From NCBI GenBank assembly GCA_050013835.1, contig JBEKEM010000002.1, positions 1 through 64,000 on the forward strand: DNA of 64,000 nt, read 5' to 3'. A model generated the notes under the pieces. That model worked only from the letters and a program-made list of their open reading frames with translations, was not told the DNA's origin and did not search any database. Positions 8,768 to 16,037 of this stretch are shown here, piece by piece. The position numbers and the translations under genes are program-made. The stretch is from Bog-793 sp050013835. GTDB lineage: Bacteria > Actinomycetota > Acidimicrobiia > Acidimicrobiales > Bog-793. Position 1 is the first letter of the stretch, and each line of letters starts with the position of its first letter.

Positions 8768-9004
8768 CGAGGCTCATCAGCAGCTGGATAACCGCGGCCA
8801 GTTTGCAACGAATTGAGAGCGAACCTCTCGCTCAGTGGCAACGAATCCCGTCCTTGCGGGCTTAGCGTCGGCGAGGGGGTGGGCTCGTTTCGTCTCAGTC
8901 ACGGCTGCTCGAGCTGCAACGAGGCCGACCGCTTGGTTCCTAACGCCTACCTGTTGCGCGCTCTTGCGCCCCATCGTTGCCGGCGGCGGCGCGCGAGGAG
9001 CGCC

Positions 9005-10195
9005 TCAGGAAACGACCAGTCGCTTCTTTGCTCCATTGCCGTTCTTGACCGTAACGATCAGCATCTCGCTGAGGGGCTTCCTCGCGACATGGGCGAGCAC
9101 TACCCGTCCCGCCGGCGTGAGAGGGAGATATACGACCGCAGTTTTGCCCTTGGCAATCCTGTAGTCAGCGCTGGCGAGCAGCCGAACTTTGCCCATCAGT
9201 TTCTCCAACTGCACCGATCCTGGACAGGTGGCAACGGCGCACGTGAGCTTCACCGGCACGACAATCGGCTTCGTCAGGGAGCGGATGATTCCCCGCGAGT
9301 CGATGACGATCCTCGGGCGCTTCGCTCCTGGCAGCAACTGGGCCGATTTCTCACTTGACGGCGCGTTCGTTCGCGAGGCCGTGTTCGTCCCCGAGTCCGC
9401 GCTCGTTTTCGACGTCGCCGGCGTTCCACCCGCGAGCGGACCGGCTGGGTTCGTTCCTGCCGGCTGTGACGCGTCGGTCAACGTCTTGAAGCTTTGGACA
9501 CTGCCCGAGTTGTCCAAGGTACCATCGCTCGCGAAGAGATAGAAGAAGTACGTCGTGTCCGGCTTGAGGCCGGTCACGGTCGCTGAGACGTCGACGGGTG
9601 AGGAGCCAACAGACGTGAACCCGGTGCTCAGCGGCATGTCGTCCTCCGACAGGCCGTAGCGGTACGTGTAGGTTGTCGATGCGCCGTTCGCGTTCACCGT
9701 ACCGTTCAGCTTCGCGGTCGTCGAGGTGATGGTCGTCGCCGCGTTGGTCGTCACGTCTGGCGCGGTCGTCGAGGACGTGGACGTCGGCTCCGACGCCGTG
9801 AAGGCCACGTTGCCGCTCCTCGAAGTGACGTTGTCGGCGTTTGTCGCGCAGATCCAGACCCAATACTCGGCGTTCAACATGAGACCGTAGGCCTCTGCCG
9901 ACACGGTGACGGCTGACGTGCCAGAGCCGACCGAGGTGGGCGGCGTCGTCACGCTGGGGAGACCCGACACCGGCTCGTACACGAAGTAATAGGTAGTCGC
10001 CACCCCATTCGGGTTAACCGTGCCGTTCAGCATCGCGGTCGTCGCGGTGACGTGCGACACCGCCTCGATCGTCACTGTCGGCCCCTCGACGGCTCCAACC
10101 GGGCTCACGCGGACGAATGCAAGCACCCCCCCGACAAGCGCAATGACGAGTGCCAGTCGCCGAACGATCACGAGATAGTGAGATCGACTGTTCAT
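9005..10195 (-). CDS. secreted protein with two fibronectin-III-like repeats
   Basis: The protein has 396 residues. A signal peptide (hydrophobic about residues 12-35) is followed by two Ig/Fn3-like modules, each with a TAxLNGTVNxNGxxTTYxFxYG core (about residues 45-130 and 145-235). Next comes a Ser/Thr/Ala linker and a C-terminal domain of about 110 residues with a cysteine pair (CAVATC). This design is common in actinobacterial surface proteins. The start at 10195 has GAGGGAG seven bases upstream. Function is unknown; an adhesion or wall-associated role is only a guess. Confidence 0.75.
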   Translation of the reverse strand: MNSRSHYLVIVRRLALVIALVGGVLAFVRVSPVGAVEGPTVTIEAVSHVTATTAMLNGTVNPNGVATTYYFVYEPVSGLPSVTTPPTSVGSGTSAVTVSAEAYGLMLNAEYWVWICATNADNVTSRSGNVAFTASEPTSTSSTTAPDVTTNAATTITSTTAKLNGTVNANGASTTYTYRYGLSEDDMPLSTGFTSVGSSPVDVSATVTGLKPDTTYFFYLFASDGTLDNSGSVQSFKTLTDASQPAGTNPAGPLAGGTPATSKTSADSGTNTASRTNAPSSEKSAQLLPGAKRPRIVIDSRGIIRSLTKPIVVPVKLTCAVATCPGSVQLEKLMGKVRLLASADYRIAKGKTAVVYLPLTPAGRVVLAHVARKPLSEMLIVTVKNGNGAKKRLVVS

Positions 10196-10681
10196 TGCGA
10201 ACTCCCTCTGCGGTGGCGGTGCTGCCATGACATTCCGCTCCAGCAATCCTCGGATGTCGGCAACCCAGCCGGGTCGGATTGGCCCTCGTCGAGCAACCCA
10301 CGTGCTAGCCCGCCCTCAGCTCGGCGGCCGGTCGACCGTATACGAGCCACGAATGAACTCGAGGCACACATTCGCACGAGTGGGCGCGCCAGGCTGCGCG
10401 GAAGATCCGGGTGCTGTCCAGGAATGCCGCACGACGATACCGACGCGTCGGTCAACGCCGTAATCCAGTCAGAGCGGGTTTGGCTGCCTTGACTTCCTGA
10501 TCCTGAGCAATCGTCGTCTCGAAACGTGCCACGCGGAAAAGCTAAGTCAGAATTGGCGACATGAGGGCGATTCAGACACAAGTGTCCTGTAAGGAATGAT
10601 CAATATGTGCCATCGTCGAGCCAACGCGTAACTCAACTAGGCACGGCGAAGCTGCTTCGCGAGGACTGAACGTCGCGACGG
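10196..10681. other. intergenic region left of the IS1595 element
   Basis: There is no credible gene here. The left part should contain the promoter of the Fn3-like gene. A short palindrome with arms GACAC and GTGTC lies near 10575-10587. The right part is the target into which the mobile element inserted. Confidence 0.4.
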
Positions 10682-10689
10682 CTAATTAG
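10682..10689. repeat. 8-bp target-site duplication, left copy
   Basis: CTAATTAG abuts the left inverted repeat. The identical copy is at 14589-14596. The 8-bp length fits IS1595 transposition. Confidence 0.85.
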
Positions 10690-10716
10690 GGAACTGACAT
10701 ACTTGACGCACCCCGC
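10690..10716 (+). repeat. left terminal inverted repeat of the IS1595 element
   Basis: The sequence starts GGAACTGACATAC and ends CACCCCGC. It matches the complement of 14562-14588 at 26 of 27 positions, the third base being A here and G at the right end. Confidence 0.9.
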
Positions 10717-10786
10717 CCCTAAATGACACGGGTGTGGTTCCCCTGCTAGTCGGCCAATTGATACAGCCCCCTGCGACAATAGGGGC

Positions 10787-11728
10787 ATGTCAGCGAGTCG
10801 GGAACCCAGGAATCTGCTAGAAGCCATCCGTTACTTTTCGGATGAGCAAGTGGCCTTTGATTTCGTCGTCAAGCTGCGTTGGCCTACGGGTGAGCCGACT
10901 TGCCCGCGGTGTGGGTGCCTCGACAACTACTACCTGAGCACGCGGCGCATCTGGAAGTGCTCGGGCTGCAAGCGTCAGTTCAGCGTGCGTGTTGGAACGA
11001 TCTTCGAGGACTCGCCCCTTCCGTTCTCTGTTTGGCTGCCCGCCTTCTGGCTGCTCGCCAATTCAAAGAACGGCGTCAGTTCGCACGAACTGGGCCGCGC
11101 ACTCGGCATCACGCAGAAGTCAGCATGGTTCGTGCTGAACCGCATCCGCCTTGCGATGCGGACGGGCAGCTTCGAGAAGATGACCGGCGAGGTTGAGGTT
11201 GACGAAACGTTCGTCGGCGGACTCGCCAAGTTCATGCACAAGGCTCAGCGTGCGAAGCTCACCGGCACTGGCCCCATCGACAAGACCATCGTGGTCGGCG
11301 CGCTTGAGCGCACCACCGAGGACAACGTTTCCCGTGTTCACGCCGAAGTGACCCCCGACAGGACCGTTCAGACCCTTCACGCGGTTGTGGTGGCCAATGT
11401 CGTACCGGGCAGTGTCGTCTACACGGATGCTCACTTTGGCTACAACCACCTGTCGGACAGGAACTACGCACACGCGGTTATCGACCACGCGATTGCCTAC
11501 GTCGATGCCAGGGTCCACACTCAGGGCATCGAGTCTTTCTGGAATCTTGTCAAGCGTTCGCTAAAAGGCACCTACACGCACGTTGCGCCAGAGCAATTGG
11601 CCCGCTACCTGGACGAAAGGTGCTTTACGTTCAACGAACGCGAACTGACCGACGCGGAACGGATGCGTTCTGCGGTGCGTGGCATCGTCGGGCGTCGCCT
11701 CACCTATGCCGACCTGACTAGTCGATGA
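10787..11728 (+). CDS. IS1595-family (ISXO2-like) transposase
   Basis: This 313-residue transposase mobilises the surrounding element. An N-terminal zinc ribbon (Cys39, Cys42, Cys58, Cys61) is followed by a helix-turn-helix region (GVSSHELGRALGITQKSAWFVLNRIR, about 96-121) and the ISXO2-like catalytic domain. Likely catalytic residues are Asp139 in EVDETFVGG, Asp214 in VVYTDAHFGY and the Glu249/Asn253 segment of GIESFWN. The gene begins 70 bases inside the left inverted repeat and ends in an ATGA overlap with the next gene, so the passenger genes are probably co-transcribed. It appears full length and active. Confidence 0.93.
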   Translation: MSASREPRNLLEAIRYFSDEQVAFDFVVKLRWPTGEPTCPRCGCLDNYYLSTRRIWKCSGCKRQFSVRVGTIFEDSPLPFSVWLPAFWLLANSKNGVSSHELGRALGITQKSAWFVLNRIRLAMRTGSFEKMTGEVEVDETFVGGLAKFMHKAQRAKLTGTGPIDKTIVVGALERTTEDNVSRVHAEVTPDRTVQTLHAVVVANVVPGSVVYTDAHFGYNHLSDRNYAHAVIDHAIAYVDARVHTQGIESFWNLVKRSLKGTYTHVAPEQLARYLDERCFTFNERELTDAERMRSAVRGIVGRRLTYADLTSR

Positions 11729-12312
11729 CCGACCACTTGCTCAACGGATCAAACGTCGTCGAGGACGCGGCTGTCGTCATCTCGGCCCTTGGGGGTGCTT
11801 TCGCCATAAGTCGCTACGCCCGCAGAGCCAGTCCCACGGTCAAGGCCGTGATTAACAAGACGAACGGGCGCCTCGTCGTTGCCGCACGCCCAGTGGTCCA
11901 CAATCCTGGCGTGCTCAAATTGGACGTGCGGCGCGAGGGGTCGGTGCTTGTCACCCTCACACCACGCGTCGAAGATGGCGACCAGAGCAAAGACAGCGAG
12001 AATGGCGTGCAGAGACGGGCCGTTTTCGTAGACGACGACGACATTCGTGCGGGCGAGACAGCATCGACAAGCACCATCTTCCATATCGGCTTGCCTCTTC
12101 CTGCGGACCTAATCGGTTGGCGTGTCTCGCTGATCGTGGAGGTTCCGGTCTGGCACGCGCGCCTACACCAAAGCAAAGAGAGTCGAGACAACGCCGTTCG
12201 TTCTTGGCAAGACATGATCTTCATCCCGCGTCCGTCAGATAGCGTTCTGTATGACGCGGAGGTGCGAGATGGTGAAAAAGCAACGCCCAAAGGATTCGAT
12301 CAACCCCGTTGA
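11725..12312 (+). CDS. unknown passenger protein of the IS1595 element
   Basis: This 195-residue protein overlaps the transposase stop by 4 bases (ATGA), which indicates coupled translation. A mildly hydrophobic helix (about residues 11-28) is followed by a probable beta-rich domain (KLDVRREGSVLVTLTPR, then IGLPLPADLIGWRVSLIVEVPVW). I do not recognise a family. Context suggests a role in transposition control, host interaction or support of the downstream methyltransferase, but this is not shown by the sequence. Confidence 0.75.
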   Translation: MTDHLLNGSNVVEDAAVVISALGGAFAISRYARRASPTVKAVINKTNGRLVVAARPVVHNPGVLKLDVRREGSVLVTLTPRVEDGDQSKDSENGVQRRAVFVDDDDIRAGETASTSTIFHIGLPLPADLIGWRVSLIVEVPVWHARLHQSKESRDNAVRSWQDMIFIPRPSDSVLYDAEVRDGEKATPKGFDQPR

Positions 12313-12424
12313 ACCGCTGAAGTCAGACGAAGTTCACGGCGTTACGAAGATTGTTCAGGCGAAAGAAACTCGCGGTAAAGGCGGCAAGGCAAAAGAGGGA
12401 AAGGGCTTCGGGGGAGGTTCCTAG
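12269..12424 (+). CDS. 51-residue basic passenger protein
   Basis: This short frame starts inside the end of the 195-residue gene, with GGAGGTG six bases before the ATG. It encodes a Lys/Gly-rich protein beginning MVKKQRPKDS and ending GFGGGS. The charge and the Gly-rich end suggest a nucleic-acid-binding or disordered peptide. Its stop codon lies in a CTAG shared with the stop of the opposite-strand gene at 12421. I know no family for it. Confidence 0.55.
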   Translation: MVKKQRPKDSINPVEPLKSDEVHGVTKIVQAKETRGKGGKAKEGKGFGGGS

Positions 12425-12570
12425 CTTTTCGGTTCGGTCCCCGTGTGGCCCTCTTCCTGCTCGTCAATCTCGTGCTTCGGCACCGCGATCAGCTTGCGGG
12501 CGAAGTCCTCGAACCGCTGGAATGGCGTTCGTTCGTCCTGTTCGGCGGTGGTTTTCTCGGTCCCAGGCAT
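12421..12570 (-). CDS. 49-residue small protein with VPKxEID motif
   Basis: This minus-strand gene in the IS1595 element encodes a 49-residue protein with TPFQRFEDFARKLIAVPKHEID. The F-x2-(A)-(R/K)-x-(L/I)-x-VPK-x-E(I/L)D pattern is common in small bacterial proteins of unknown role that often sit beside toxin or mobile genes, so an antitoxin-like role is possible but unproven. It is tail-to-tail with the 51-residue gene; the two stop codons share the palindrome CTAG. No strong Shine-Dalgarno sequence is visible. Confidence 0.6.
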   Translation of the reverse strand: MPGTEKTTAEQDERTPFQRFEDFARKLIAVPKHEIDEQEEGHTGTEPKS

Positions 12571-12626
12571 CACACACAGACTACAACTCGCCTGGACTGA
12601 TCGGGTCCACGCGAGCAAAGCAACCG

Positions 12627-14156
12627 ATGGGTAGCGTGATCCTCGTGCCCAACACGCTGTACTACGGCGACAACCTGGACGTGCTGCGGCAGAACATCGC
12701 CGACGAGTCGGTTGATCTGATCTACCTCGATCCACCGTTCAACTCAAACGCAACGTACAACGTGCTGTTCAAGACTCACGCGGGCGACGAGTCGCGTGCT
12801 CAGATTCAAGCTTTCGATGACACCTGGGGCTGGGGACCGCAGGCTGATGATGAGTACGCGGAGCTAACCCAGGGCCGCGCGCCCATCGAAGTAGCTCGGT
12901 TCATTCAAGCGATGCGGACCGTGCTCGGGACCAGCGACATGTTTGCCTACCTGGTGATGATGGCACCGCGCCTTGTCGAGATGAAGCGCGTGCTCCGTGG
13001 GACGGGCACGATCTGGCTGCACTGCGATCCGACCGCGTCGCACTATCTCAAGCTGCTTATGGACGCTGTCTTTGGGGTAGACAGCTTCAGGAACGAGATT
13101 ATCTGGAGCTACAAGCGGTGGACTGCGTCGCGCAAGACGTTGCCACGGTTGCACGACGTGATCCTTCTTTATAGCAAGGGATCGCAGTTCACGCTCAACA
13201 TCCCGACCGTTCCAAATGACAATCCCAACTCGTCCCAATATGTTTCAGCCAAAGACGAACACGGGAAGACCGTTGTCGCGCGCGACGAATACGGACACCC
13301 GATCAGGCGCCAAGTGGCAGACCGCATCCAACTAGGAGACGTTTGGGAAATCGGCATCATCTCACCAAACGGTAAAGAACGTCTCGGTTATCCGACACAA
13401 AAGCCGCTCAACCTCCTGCAGCGCGTGATCGAGACCGGAACCAACCCAGGCGATGTCGTGCTCGATCCGTTTTGCGGTTGCGGCACGGCTGTCGATGCTG
13501 CTCAATTACTTAAGCGCCAGTGGATCGGTATCGACATCACCTACATTGCCGTCGACCTCATCATCAAGCGCTTACAGCATCGATATGGTGACGAAATCCG
13601 GTCGACATTCACGACCAACGGAATCCCCACCGACATCGAAGGCGCTGAGGCGCTGTTCGCTCGAAACCCATTTGACTTCGAGCGATGGGCGGTCTCGATG
13701 GTGAGCGGGGAACCAAACGAAAAGCAGGTCGGTGACAAGGGCGTTGACGGTCGAATCCGATTCCATCGTGGCGGAAGCGTGACGGGTCTAGCGGCTGTCT
13801 CTGTGAAGGGTGGCCACCAGATCAATCCATCCATGGTGCACTCACTTGTCGGAGCGATGGGGGACGAACGCGCCGACATGGGCGTGCTCATAACCTTGCA
13901 TCGACCTACGTCAGGGATGCTCGAAACGGCAAACCGCGCTGGGATCTACGAACATCCGCCGACCGGCAACCGTTACCCACGCGTTCAGATCATTACGGTT
14001 CCCGAGTTGTTTGATGGCAAGCGCCCGAACATGCCCACCGTGATCCTGCCTTACATCAAGGCGAGCCCGCGTCCTCAGTCTGAGGCGGTGTCGCTGTTCG
14101 ACCGGGCAGACGAGGCGCTGGACGAGGATGACGAACAGGCCCCGCTGGGTACTTGA
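12627..14156 (+). CDS. beta-class DNA methyltransferase fused to Mrr-like nuclease domain
   Basis: The protein has 509 residues. The methyltransferase part has motif IV DPPF at residues 35-38 before the SAM motif DPFCGCGTA at 280-288, the order of beta-class N6-adenine or N4-cytosine enzymes. GYPTQKP (254-260) is the usual lead-in to motif I. The C-terminal part (about 350-440) has FERWAVSMV, GDKGVDG (369-375) and VSVKGG (391-396), then GVLITL. This D-x(n)-x-x-K layout is like Mrr-type PD-(D/E)xK nucleases, with Ser in place of the usual Glu or Gln. The ATG at 12627 starts just before the first conserved block. It could be a one-gene restriction-modification enzyme or a modification-only fusion. 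Confidence 0.85.
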   Translation: MGSVILVPNTLYYGDNLDVLRQNIADESVDLIYLDPPFNSNATYNVLFKTHAGDESRAQIQAFDDTWGWGPQADDEYAELTQGRAPIEVARFIQAMRTVLGTSDMFAYLVMMAPRLVEMKRVLRGTGTIWLHCDPTASHYLKLLMDAVFGVDSFRNEIIWSYKRWTASRKTLPRLHDVILLYSKGSQFTLNIPTVPNDNPNSSQYVSAKDEHGKTVVARDEYGHPIRRQVADRIQLGDVWEIGIISPNGKERLGYPTQKPLNLLQRVIETGTNPGDVVLDPFCGCGTAVDAAQLLKRQWIGIDITYIAVDLIIKRLQHRYGDEIRSTFTTNGIPTDIEGAEALFARNPFDFERWAVSMVSGEPNEKQVGDKGVDGRIRFHRGGSVTGLAAVSVKGGHQINPSMVHSLVGAMGDERADMGVLITLHRPTSGMLETANRAGIYEHPPTGNRYPRVQIITVPELFDGKRPNMPTVILPYIKASPRPQSEAVSLFDRADEALDEDDEQAPLGT

Positions 14157-14169
14157 CAAGGCCCCAGAC

Positions 14170-14391
14170 TCAGCCGATGAGATCGGCGAGGTACTTGTCC
14201 TTGATGCGCTTGTTGTAGAAGGACCCCTTTGACGGGGCTCTTAGGAACGCCTCGTAAACCGCCAAGGGAACGCCGTGGTACCGGCAGGTGTCTTGGTCAC
14301 CCTTGCGGAACGTCAGCGTTAAGTGGCCGCCACGCTTCACGTATCCATACCCAACGAACGTCTGCGAGCGCGGCGTCAACGTCCAAGACAC
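14170..14391 (-). CDS. KTSC-domain small protein
   Basis: This 73-residue protein ends with YEAFLRAPSKGSFYNKRIKDKY. That matches the KTSC domain, whose usual pattern is V-(F/Y)-x-x-(L/F)-x-x-APSKGxFxNxxIRDxY. The domain is named after lysyl-tRNA synthetase C-terminal regions and is thought to bind nucleic acid. The start is a GTG. It lies inside the IS1595 element, convergent with the methyltransferase gene and only 13 bases from its end. Its role in the element is unknown. Confidence 0.7.
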   Translation of the reverse strand: MSWTLTPRSQTFVGYGYVKRGGHLTLTFRKGDQDTCRYHGVPLAVYEAFLRAPSKGSFYNKRIKDKYLADLIG

Positions 14392-14411
14392 GCAACCAGC
14401 TTAGGAGTGCC

Positions 14412-14561
14412 ATGCGCCCATTGCTCATTGAACAGATCGAGCCATCCCACTGGGCACCAATCGGCAAGACGCACCACCCGCGACGTTGCCCGCTCTGTCT
14501 GATTACTCGTCTTGGGAAGTTCCTTCGGCTGATTGAGTGCGTCCCCGAGTACGACGAGTGA
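14412..14561 (+). CDS. 49-residue CPLC small protein
   Basis: AGGAG lies five bases before the ATG. The product has 49 residues with one CPLC knuckle (about residues 27-30) after a HWAPIGKTHHPRR segment. One CxxC plus nearby histidines could bind zinc. The stop codon ends at 14561, immediately before the right inverted repeat, so the gene fills the element to its end. It is divergent from the KTSC gene with a 20-base gap. Confidence 0.55.
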   Translation: MRPLLIEQIEPSHWAPIGKTHHPRRCPLCLITRLGKFLRLIECVPEYDE

Positions 14562-14588
14562 GCGGGGTGCGTCAAGTATGTCAGTCCC
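14562..14588 (-). repeat. right terminal inverted repeat of the IS1595 element
   Basis: On the minus strand it reads GGGACTGACATAC and so on, complementary to the left end with one mismatch. The palindrome CTAATTAG at 14589-14596 follows as the target duplication. Confidence 0.9.
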
Positions 14589-14596
14589 CTAATTAG
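14589..14596. repeat. 8-bp target-site duplication, right copy
   Basis: This CTAATTAG is identical to 10682-10689. Confidence 0.85.
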
Positions 14597-14712
14597 GCGG
14601 TCGCGGCACTCGTCACGGCGCCTAGTTAGCAAGCAAGGCTCAGCTGGCATTCAAGGCGTAGACCGCGCAGACAGGGACGTGTCTGCCCGCGCACCTATCG
14701 CCATGCGCCTGG

Positions 14713-14799
14713 TCGGGCCGTGAGCCGGCCGACCTTCGTGAGCACGCTCGTGAGCTCGCGGTCGGAACTGAACAGTGCGTCAATCTCGGCGCGGACGCG
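14713..14799 (-). pseudogene. IS256-family transposase N-terminal remnant
   Basis: About 29 residues on the minus strand (RVRAEIDALFSSDRELT, then SVLTKVGRLTAR) resemble the N-terminal region of IS256/mutator transposases, where AREQIDELFxSDRELxEVLEDVARLxARL is typical. The frame then loses similarity (PGAWR) and no catalytic DDE part follows. The remainder of 14597-15206 shows no gene I recognise. It is a short relic of an older insertion next to the IS1595 element. Confidence 0.45.
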
Positions 14800-15206
14800 A
14801 TCGCTGGGGGATCCTCGTGGTGCCACAGGCGTCGGTCCTCCTTGGTGAGTTGGTGCTCTAGAAGGAACCTGCGCCCGTTGCACAATTGCACCAGGGATTG
14901 GACGCCCCCGCTCGCCGACTCGCCAGGTTTGCAAACAACCCGCGGCCCGGCCTTTTCAAGGCTCGCGAGCATCGCTCGCGCGCCGGCCACCTGGACGGTC
15001 AGCTGATCGGGACAGCTGCACTCCGAGTCGACGAGGTTTTCGACGCCTGCGCGACGTTCCACCGGTGTCGCCTGGTCTCAGATCGCCGCGAGGCTGAGAG
15101 ATGCCAGACTCTCGGCAGCCTCACCGAACCGCCCGAGACCTCGGCGCTCCTGTCTGACGTTGCGAGATTCCCTAGTCGGCGCCGACGATACTATGAACGG
15201 GCTCGC

Positions 15207-15737
15207 ATGCGGATTGCATCACCCCGTCGGTCCATGGCTGTGGCCGCTGCAGTGGTGGTGGTCACGTTGGTCTTCGTGTCGGGCTGTGCGAGCGGCCCCA
15301 CGACGACAATACCTTCCACGTCCTCGTCCACGCCTACGTCTACGTCTCTGCCCAAGGCGGTTTCGCCCCGATCTGCCACGGAGGCGTTGGGGACGAACAA
15401 TCCCGCCCAGGGAGACTGCACGACGAACACCAGCGAGGCAGCCACCTCCGTCGGGTCTGTGGTGATCAGCGTTACGCCCAGCTCATTCAGGGCCAAGGTC
15501 CAGTTGCGCGCGGGCACTCCGCACACCACCTACGCGGTGTTGCTGCAACAGGTCCCCGGATCGTGCCCGCAATTGTCAGACAACAGCGGCACGCTGTCCA
15601 CCAATTCGACTGGCCGTGGTCAAGCGTCCGCTACCGTGCCGCGCGTGCCCGGCGCGATCACCTTCTTCGTGCAACTCCTCCCTGCTGGATCTGGAGCGCC
15701 TTCGTACACCAGCGGCCGCATGTCAGACGTGTCGTAA
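15207..15737 (+). CDS. putative lipoprotein
   Basis: This 176-residue protein has an N-terminal basic stretch, a hydrophobic helix and a lipobox VSGC at about residues 24-27, so it should be processed by signal peptidase II and anchored by the cysteine. A Ser/Thr/Pro linker of about 25 residues follows, then a beta-rich domain with two further cysteines (GDCTTN and GSCPQL) that may form a disulphide. It resembles small actinobacterial lipoproteins of unknown role. The ATG is just before the signal peptide; no strong ribosome site is visible. Confidence 0.65.
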   Translation: MRIASPRRSMAVAAAVVVVTLVFVSGCASGPTTTIPSTSSSTPTSTSLPKAVSPRSATEALGTNNPAQGDCTTNTSEAATSVGSVVISVTPSSFRAKVQLRAGTPHTTYAVLLQQVPGSCPQLSDNSGTLSTNSTGRGQASATVPRVPGAITFFVQLLPAGSGAPSYTSGRMSDVS

Positions 15738-15880
15738 GGCTGACCGTCGCGCCCTGTCGCGGTCGGCCATTTTCCGGCTGTCTTCAAGGCGTGCGCAGCA
15801 TCCCTCGGCCCTTGGCACAGTCTGCGGTTGCGGCGTGAAAGAGCGAACCCGCCGGGTTGATCGTCGTAACTGCGCGGCGT

Positions 15881-16037
15881 TCAGGAGGTCGGACCCGAGG
15901 TGAGCGTACAGGTCTGCTCGAAGGTCTCGAAGTGGTAGGGCGAGCCGCCCTTGATCGCGACCGTGAAGGGGCGACCCCGGGTCTGAAACAAGGCCATCGG
16001 CCACCGTCATCCCGCAGACCGGGTCGACGGCAGTCAC
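15881..16037 (-). pseudogene. second YHS-like segment, apparently frameshifted
   Basis: A GTG overlapping the permease stop by 4 bases (GTGA) opens a frame with DPVCGMTVADGLV, the start of a YHS metal-binding domain. After about residue 24 that frame becomes Arg/Leu-rich and implausible. The next frame instead gives FTVAIKGGSPYHFETFEQTC and stops at 15881. A one-base shift would join the two into a protein of about 50 residues. It is either a decayed YHS gene or a sequencing error. Confidence 0.4.

Larger units (their letters stand above)
10690..14588 (+). mobile_element. IS1595-family element with methyltransferase and passenger genes
   Basis: The element is about 3.9 kb. Its ends are inverted repeats of 27 bp (10690-10716 and 14562-14588) with a single mismatch, flanked by the 8-bp direct repeat CTAATTAG (10682-10689 and 14589-14596). 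An 8-bp duplication is what IS1595 transposases make. The duplicated target is itself a palindrome. Inside are transposase, an unknown 195-residue protein, a 51-residue protein, a 49-residue protein on the other strand, a methyltransferase-nuclease fusion, a KTSC-domain protein (minus) and a 49-residue cysteine protein. Several genes use visibly more AT-rich codons than the host genes. All ends and frames look intact, so the insertion is probably recent. The IS1595 family is known to include members with passenger genes. Confidence 0.9.
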
